Under the pieces are notes generated by a model, which saw only the letters and a program-made list of their open reading frames with translations, made no database searches and was not told where the DNA came from. Shown here one piece after another: positions 58,571 through 64,000 of a stretch of 64,000 nt of DNA; the first letter of the stretch is position 1, and each line of letters opens with the position of its first letter. The position numbers were made by a program, and so were the translations under genes. The DNA is taken from NCBI GenBank assembly GCA_049724395.1, contig JAUGWO010000084.1, positions 62,001 through 126,000 of the forward strand, read 5' to 3'. The stretch is from Spongospora subterranea f. sp. subterranea (lineage: Eukaryota > Endomyxa: Phytomyxea > Phytomyxea > Plasmodiophorida).

Positions 58571-60150
58571 ATGGCGTCGGCTGTGAGCAATTTACGATAT
58601 GTTATCCTCGACACGGGGGCGTTGATCAATACGTCCACGACGCCATTATTGCATCGACTTGTCGCCAACGGCTGTGAACTCGTAACGATCGATGAGGTAA
58701 TCGCCGAAGTTCGCGACCCTCGAGCCAGGGCCGCATTGAACGCGCTCCCTTTCAAGATCAACGTTCGGACTGTGAGCGCCGATGCCCTCGCGGCCGTCGC
58801 CAGATTCGCTGACGAAACCGGCGATTTCCATGTGCTGTCTGCCACCGATCTGCGTGTTCTGGGATTGACCTATATGATTGAGAAAGAGAATCACAATCTC
58901 GAACACATCAGGGCACATCCGAGGTTAAATCGACCTTTGTTGCCCCATTCCAGAGTAAACAGGACCCATGCAGCTCCAACGGTGCTACCAGAGAATCAAT
59001 CGGATCAAGAACCGATTGGTGCGATCGAACAAGCCCTGGCCGGTGTCGCAATTTGCGACGAGATCTCGGAGTGCTTGAGAGACGTGGAAGAAAGTGAAGT
59101 CGTCGATGCCGGCAATTGTTCTGAGATCAGCGGAGCGGCTGAGGATGATTCTGGCTCAATATTAGCACCGCCTTCCAAGTTGACGGTCGATGATGACGTC
59201 TCAGACAGTGACGCTGAGAATGATGTTGAACCTGTTGAGGGTTCGCTGAATGAATCTGGCGGAGTATCAATAACTGCCTCCAGCGTTGACAGCGCTATCC
59301 CAGCAGACGATCAGGATTGGGAAGGGGAATGGTCTGGCAATTTCGTCCGCATGGATCGCGCCATACCTACACCTGTGTTATTGCAGGATTACGCCATCAA
59401 ATATTGGCATGAAGCGCAGCGGCGCTGTTGCGCAATGCGCCCCCGAAGCGTTAACGTCAACCGTCTCCTGTATCACGACCGATTTCGCTATGCAAAATGT
59501 GATGCTACAATTGGGATTACGCCTTACCTCCATTGACGGTATCGCCATTAGTAGCGTTGCACAATGGTGTCTTCGCTGTAGCGCCTGTTTCAAGATGTCC
59601 ATGGAGTAAGAAATTCAACGAGTTTTTTTTTCCAATTTGATTTCCCGTTGCGTGTTCTAGTGGAATTGCGTTGAACACACCTGACTACTCATTAACACAG
59701 AAAGTTTTGAAAATTCTGTACTCAATTTGGGCTTAGACTTTCTCGTCGATTTTGTGAATCATGCGGCGGAGAGACGTTAACAAGGACCAGGATTAAAGTC
59801 ACCAGCGGTGGGTGGATAAAATTTCGCCACAGCCGCAGAAAGGTCCCCAATCTTCGCGGAACTATCTATTCGATTCCCAAACCGAAAGGTGGTCGGAGAA
59901 ACACTGATCTGATTCTACGGTGGGTCCCGTTAGTTTCCCTTGGCACTCTTCTCACTTATCAATCAGGGAAGATCAAGTCAAAACGACGCGCGTCAAGAAA
60001 GCTAATGCCGATCAAATGTACCAGGATGCGGCCGAGTTCGCGTTCCGAAACTCGGGCGCCAATTCCGGATCGTGCAAGATTGGTCATCCTCGTGGCCGAC
60101 GCGTTAATGAACCTGTGAAGAAAAGCAGCAAAAGATCATCAAGGAAATGA
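58571..60150 (+). CDS. NOB1: NOB1, 20S pre-rRNA D-site endonuclease
   Basis: NOB1 makes the final cut that forms the 3' end of 18S rRNA in late 40S particles. The ATG at 58571 (MASAVSNLRYVILDTGALIN) starts the PIN domain: YVILDTGALI with the first Asp, EVRDPRARAALNALPF, and LSATDLRVLGLTYMIE with the later catalytic Asp. An acidic linker with the conserved DWEGEW follows. After an intron near 59340-59430 (junction not fixed) comes CITTDFAMQNVMLQLGL, then the zinc ribbon CLRCSACFKM, an intron, CESCGGETLTRTRIKV, and the family's SGGWIKFRHSRRKVP and YSIPKPKGGR. A last intron (donor GTGGGT, acceptor AATCAG) joins DLILR to EDQVKTTRVKKANADQMYQD. The tail is basic (KKSSKRSSRK). About 420 residues, matching the family. 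Confidence 0.92.
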
Positions 60151-60261
60151 TCGAAATGGCGATCCCGTCTTAAAATGCTGTTAATAAACTCATCCACATT
60201 CGTATTTATCAGTGATGATGTCGTGATCAGTGGGCCATCGTCTTCCATAAATATCAAACCT

Positions 60262-60840
60262 CAACAACAATTCAATGGTGGCGAAGGGTCAGATTGATAT
60301 TCTGTCATTTGGATTACCGGAGGAGGGGTATCCGAGGACTCAACGTGGTCAACTTCTTCCCGGAAAGTGCACATGTGGGTGTTAATATTGACTTCGTCTG
60401 ATGAACCATCAACGTCTCCGCCAACGCAGTTGCCCATCATGTTCAGCAGGTCAAGACACTTTCGTGAGCAAAGTTTCAAACCCATTCAAGCAATCAAAGT
60501 CGCCTAATAAATTCTTAAAATGGTCACCCCGTCCGGTAGCAATCAACGATTCAGCCAAAACCCGTTTTGCCAATCCATGATTGGTTTCTATCGTAGAAAC
60601 TCGGTGGAAAGTTTCATAGACCGATCCAAGCAATCCACGTCGCCATCTGATGATGTCACCCTCAGAGGGATATTCGAACATGCCAGCCTCCCCGCCACCA
60701 GTTTCGATATGGATGTATATTAACACAAAAACATGTTTGATTTCGTCTCGATAGTTGCAATAGCGGCGAAGCAGATTAACATAACTGTCTGCACGAAGAT
60801 GGGCAAGAAAGGCGATCAGTACGGAGCTGATCGATCCCAT
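60262..60840 (-). CDS. Hypothetical protein, unassigned
   Basis: Minus-strand coding-like sequence with ATG at 60840 (MGSISSVLIAFLAHLRADSY), helical and charged (VNLLRRYCNYRDEIKHVFVL; FHRVSTIETNHGLAKRVLAE), running to a stop near 60451. A second minus-strand frame overlaps its end (KCLDLLNMMGNCVGGDVDGS) and runs to 60261; an intron or two exons may link them but I could not fix a junction. It ends soon after the NOB1 stop, in convergent orientation. No family recognised; it may be a further piece of the HECT-related cluster. Confidence 0.4.
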
Positions 60841-61175
60841 AAATTGTTTCCAACGTGAAAAGAGACCGGTTGGACTCTTTCCACTTGTGCTACTTGTTCA
60901 GGGAAGACGATGTCGAAAAAAAGACGAATCGGGATATCTTAATGGACACAAAAATCAACATCCCAGCTATAATCTGAACTTAGAACATTTCTTTCTCGCC
61001 ACAGAAACAAATTAGGTTGTTCCCTAGAGTGTAAAACATTCCCAATGATTCTCATCAAACTGTTTATAATACAAGATGTTGATTGAAATCCAAAGAACTG
61101 TTTTTGCGCTTGCGGGTCAGATAAGCTGATTATTGCCAAAAGATCAGTGGCGATTGCATTAAGCGAGCCGCCTTT

Positions 61176-61457
61176 GTGAGGCGAATGCCGACACTAAAGC
61201 ACAAAAACAAGCCAAGGAATGCTGGCCTAGAGCAGTTCATTGAGACCTTCATATCCAAAGACATTGATTTTGATCGTATTAGCGAATTCACAATCGACGC
61301 CCTGATATTATTGGGGATGGATAAGGACTTCCCTTCGCTAGTCGTTTCTGCTTCGGGTGATCAAATCTCGGCGCTTGCGATTCCGATGGCGATCAAGATA
61401 ATAACAGAAGGATTTCTTGAATACATCACAAATGGTGCATTGAACATGTTGAGATGA
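61176..61457 (+). CDS. Small hypothetical protein
   Basis: A 93-codon frame with a helical, alternating hydrophobic/charged composition (LEQFIETFISKDIDFDRISE, then FTIDALILLGMDKDFPSLVV and ALAIPMAIKIITEGFLEYIT), more coding-like than chance frames around it. It overlaps the 3' end of the decayed HECT copy on the other strand, so it may be an artefact of that sequence. No family recognised. Confidence 0.3.
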   Translation: MRRMPTLKHKNKPRNAGLEQFIETFISKDIDFDRISEFTIDALILLGMDKDFPSLVVSASGDQISALAIPMAIKIITEGFLEYITNGALNMLR

Positions 61458-62380
61458 TAAGAGTGAATTCGCTGGAAAGTGGTAAATTTCTGCATCCACT
61501 AGAGCATCGCGAATAACCGACTCGGAAATGAAATGGTTGTAGAAACAAAATATATGATGACCGGGAGATGAAAACGTCCAAGATTCTGAGAAAATGGGGA
61601 AAATGGAATTGATCATCAATAAAAATCGATTAAAACACGAATCACAGAAGGTTCAAAACTGGGGAGAAAAGAGAGAACGATAATGATTTCTGAAACGGAC
61701 ACAAGCAACCGACGACGGCAGTGCGAATTCCAGCGCACGAAGAGGAATTTTGAAATGTGGGACAGATAAATCATGGGAAAAATGAAATACGGCAAGAAGA
61801 GTTCGAAATGGGGCACGTCGTGTTCTGACTGCTGGAGACATTCGAAACGCACCTGTATCTATATCGATATCGAGAACAGTTTATTCAACTCCAGCAAATG
61901 CGCAATTGCACGAGATAGAAATCAAAGGGATTGAATCACAAATACCGTTGAATTATGGTGAACATCTATTTGGAACTATTGTGTGAACGATGAAAATATT
62001 GACATTGCATGTCATGAGCCTATGTCCTGGTGTTGAAATCAGAAGGTCCTGCATAGGCAAATTCAACAAGACTTAAGAAGCAAATATGGATGGTTCTTGA
62101 GATTGGAAAGGTAAATATTGAGATATAGAGTTAATGACTAAAATATCTCGAAATCTGATAGGTTGTTAAAACAGAAGCACAAGGAAGAATGGGTAGATCT
62201 CACACTCATGAACTGAGATGTTCGGACGAACCTCAATGCTGGAGTTGAATAAACCGTTCCCGATATCGATGTAGATACAGGTGCGTTTCGAATGTCTCCA
62301 GCAGCTAGAATACAACGTGCCCCGTTTCGAACTCTGCATCGGTGGGCTCCTGTAATTTTCGATGTAATAAGCTATCAATC
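61430..62380 (-). pseudogene. Decayed second HECT ligase copy
   Basis: The minus strand at about 61450-61570 parallels the C-terminal exon of the neighbouring HECT gene at 62740-62890: SESVIRDALVDAEIYHF against SEPSLRDALVEAIKNMP, and the DNA is recognisably the same (GAATTCGYTGGARAGTGG and ACAAAATA). The position of the catalytic Cys block (ASSCQRILF in the neighbour) reads FSSPGHHIFCF here, so the active-site Cys is not in place. Upstream HECT blocks are not recognisable on this copy. The stretch also contains a 94-bp inverted repeat (61801-61894 and 62239-62332). It appears to be a duplicated HECT 3' end that has lost function. Confidence 0.5.
61801..62332. repeat. 94-bp inverted repeat with about 345-bp spacer
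   Basis: 61801-61894 is matched in inverted orientation by 62239-62332, with about 8-9 differences in 94 bases by eye. Shared blocks include GACATTCGAAACGCACCTGT and GTTTATTCAACTCCAG. A single minus-strand frame through the right arm encodes KRTCIYIDIGNGLFNSSIE. The repeat lies within the decayed HECT copy. Confidence 0.88.
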
Positions 62381-62735
62381 AACCGAATGAAATGAATATG
62401 TTGAGCTTTCACATGTCGTTAATCTACAATTCATTATCTGGACGGGCCTGGTCATAATGTTTATAGAATGGAATTATTGGGACAGTCGTCGTGACGAGAC
62501 AACAACCTGAACACCATATCGAATTGGTATGAACCATTTCTTGGAGTTTCGATAATGGATTTTCGCTGTTTCGTTGACTTTGTTCCAATGATACCCAATG
62601 TCAGTCAACACAGCTCACCCAGAATTGATATTTCAATTGATGAGAAGGAAAAATTTATCTAGGGGAACTTGAAACTGGATAAAAATGTGTATGAATTTAT
62701 CGATTTTTTCAGAGGAGTTGATCATATGAACATTG

Positions 62736-64000
62736 TTAGAATTCGTTGGAGAGTGGCATATTTTTGATTGCTTCGACTAAAGCATCGCGCAAACTCGGTT
62801 CGGAGGTGAATGGCTTTAAAAACAAAATACGTTGACATGAAGATGCGAATACAGGACGGTCCACATAATCTGAAAAAGTGGTTCAGATTTTTGAGTAGAT
62901 CTTGTCAATGACAATTAATGGACCTTGTAGATAAATAGTGATGAGGGGATAGAAACCACCAGGTGGTGGACGATCATTACCCGTTACGAATTTCAGGAAC
63001 TGGTGACGTTGAGATGGGGTCAACGTCTCCAATACATTCCACAGAATCTGGACCGTTTGATCTGTCTCAGAACATCCCTCATATCTGGTCGATACAATGA
63101 TCAATCTCTCACAATATATCGGTTAAGAACTCCTATCACGTACTGGCAATGGGGTTTCAAATCGGAGAAATCAATCAGGCCATGTCCGTTGAGAATTAAT
63201 TCCAGTTCCTGTGGCGCCAGATGGTCGAGCATTAGGCCTTTGCCACATCCAAGGCGAAACCTGTATCGAGAAACCGTTTGCAAAAGCACCGCCACTAATA
63301 CTCGATCGAATCATTACCCTTTTTTAAAAGACTGGAATTCACGAGAGAGGTAATCGACGCAAAAGAAATCAAGGTATTTTTGGGCAAATTCCACGTGTTT
63401 GCCGGGAGTTATCCAGTCCTTAAATCGAATATTTTCATCTTGAGGCGACGGCGCAATCAACTCCAGTTCCTCTAAACGATGACGAAATTGAAGGAAAATG
63501 AGATCAAAGAGAACGGCCCCACCTGGTGTTCGGGATTCATCGGTAAGGTAATCATAAAATCTATATCGGGATGGGAACAGGATATCAAGGTCCGATAACG
63601 ATAAACTCCTGTCGAGCAGCCTTTTATAGAAGCACAATGGAAGATTGAGGTGTAATTGAACGTCATGATAAAACGCCAATCCAAAAAATATACCTGTGGA
63701 TAAACTGGATATCAGATAATCACGGAAGTTGGACTGACAGAATAGCGAAATAAGAAAAGATGAACGGTGTCGACCTGAGCGAAAAAAAAACAACAGATAA
63801 ATCCACTAAATCCATGGCCAGTTGCTGCGGGTTCAAATTAATATGATGATCTCAAATCGCAACTCTATAAATGTGTTATATTGGCCCAACCCATATGATG
63901 AAACCTATCAAGTTTAGAGTCATCGACCTCTTGCGAAAGATACAGATATTGACTCTCCTCGACTGTTTGGAAAACACCTATAGAAACGGTTATTGATAAT
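62736..64000 (-). CDS. HECT-domain E3 ubiquitin ligase, C-terminal part (runs off right edge)
   Basis: HECT ligases accept ubiquitin from an E2 onto a Cys and pass it to substrates. Blocks in order from the right edge: FFGLAFYHDVQLHLNLPL, FYKRLLDRSLSLSDLDILFP, RFKDWITPGKHVEFAQKYLD, FCVDYLSREFQSFKKG. An intron (about 58 nt, ending ATACAG) keeps frame into FRLGCGKGLMLDHLAPQELE and LILNGHGLIDFSDLKPHCQY. Next come VQILWNVLETLTPSQRHQFL and KFVTGNDRPPPGGF, and a last exon DYVDRPVFASSCQRILFLKP with the catalytic Cys in ASSC, then SEPSLRDALVEAIKN, stop at 62736-62738. The FVTGxxRPPxGGF block and the C-lobe Cys are standard; wording is closest to the TRIP12/UFD4 branch, though that assignment is weak. 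The N-terminal substrate-binding part is outside the window. Confidence 0.85.

Overview
The window is nuclear DNA of a compact eukaryote. Host genes are split by many very short GT-AG introns (about 47-60 nt in most genes, for example 49 and 47 nt in the prefoldin gene), intergenic gaps are a few hundred bases, and genes lie on both strands. The conserved proteins are eukaryotic housekeeping proteins. I cannot name the species. Short introns, a plant-like purple acid phosphatase and an oomycete-like Tc1/mariner relic suit a protist, perhaps a rhizarian such as a plasmodiophorid, but this is inference.

Layout. 1-583: 3' end of an unknown gene. 1140-1769: secreted histidine-rich protein. 2389-4023: ORC2. 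4785-7875: two tandem paralogous seven-helix membrane proteins on the minus strand. 8.15-11.35 kb and 22.1-24.4 kb: Gypsy- and Copia-type retroelement fossils, with four nearly identical tRNA-Pro genes (two TGG, two CGG) between about 11.4 and 24.7 kb. 12628-19066 (minus): TPR/MLP nuclear-basket protein, divergent from a ZC2HC1-type zinc-finger gene (19549-20148). 25269-26697: leucine-rich-repeat protein. 26882-36181: the spliceosomal helicase BRR2 with many introns. 36.8-39.5 kb: PIF/Harbinger and another DDE transposon relic. 39.7-41.6 kb: unrecognised coding-like region. 41996-43273: PTC7-type PP2C phosphatase, convergent with a purple acid phosphatase (43825-45700, minus). 47039-47548: prefoldin subunit 4. 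48314-52062 (minus): HEAT/TOG microtubule-type protein. 52464-54266 (minus): CIAO1. 54.97-55.74 kb: Tc1/mariner relic. 56099-57279: oxoglutarate/malate-type mitochondrial carrier. 57421-58149 (minus): coiled-coil protein with a C-terminal CaaX box, divergent from NOB1 (58571-60150). 60.2-64 kb: AT-richer stretch with a HECT ubiquitin ligase running off the right edge and a decayed second HECT copy.

The genes do not form one pathway. Several serve core nuclear functions (replication origin, nuclear basket, splicing, ribosome assembly, Fe-S assembly), as expected of ordinary chromosome arms. The most unusual feature is structural: at four or more independent places a fragment (Gypsy gag, Copia 5' end, Harbinger transposase, HECT-region sequence) sits as two inverted copies a short distance apart. 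The tRNA-Pro/Copia association, the histidine-rich secreted protein, the paired seven-helix proteins and the CaaX coiled-coil protein are the other points worth following.
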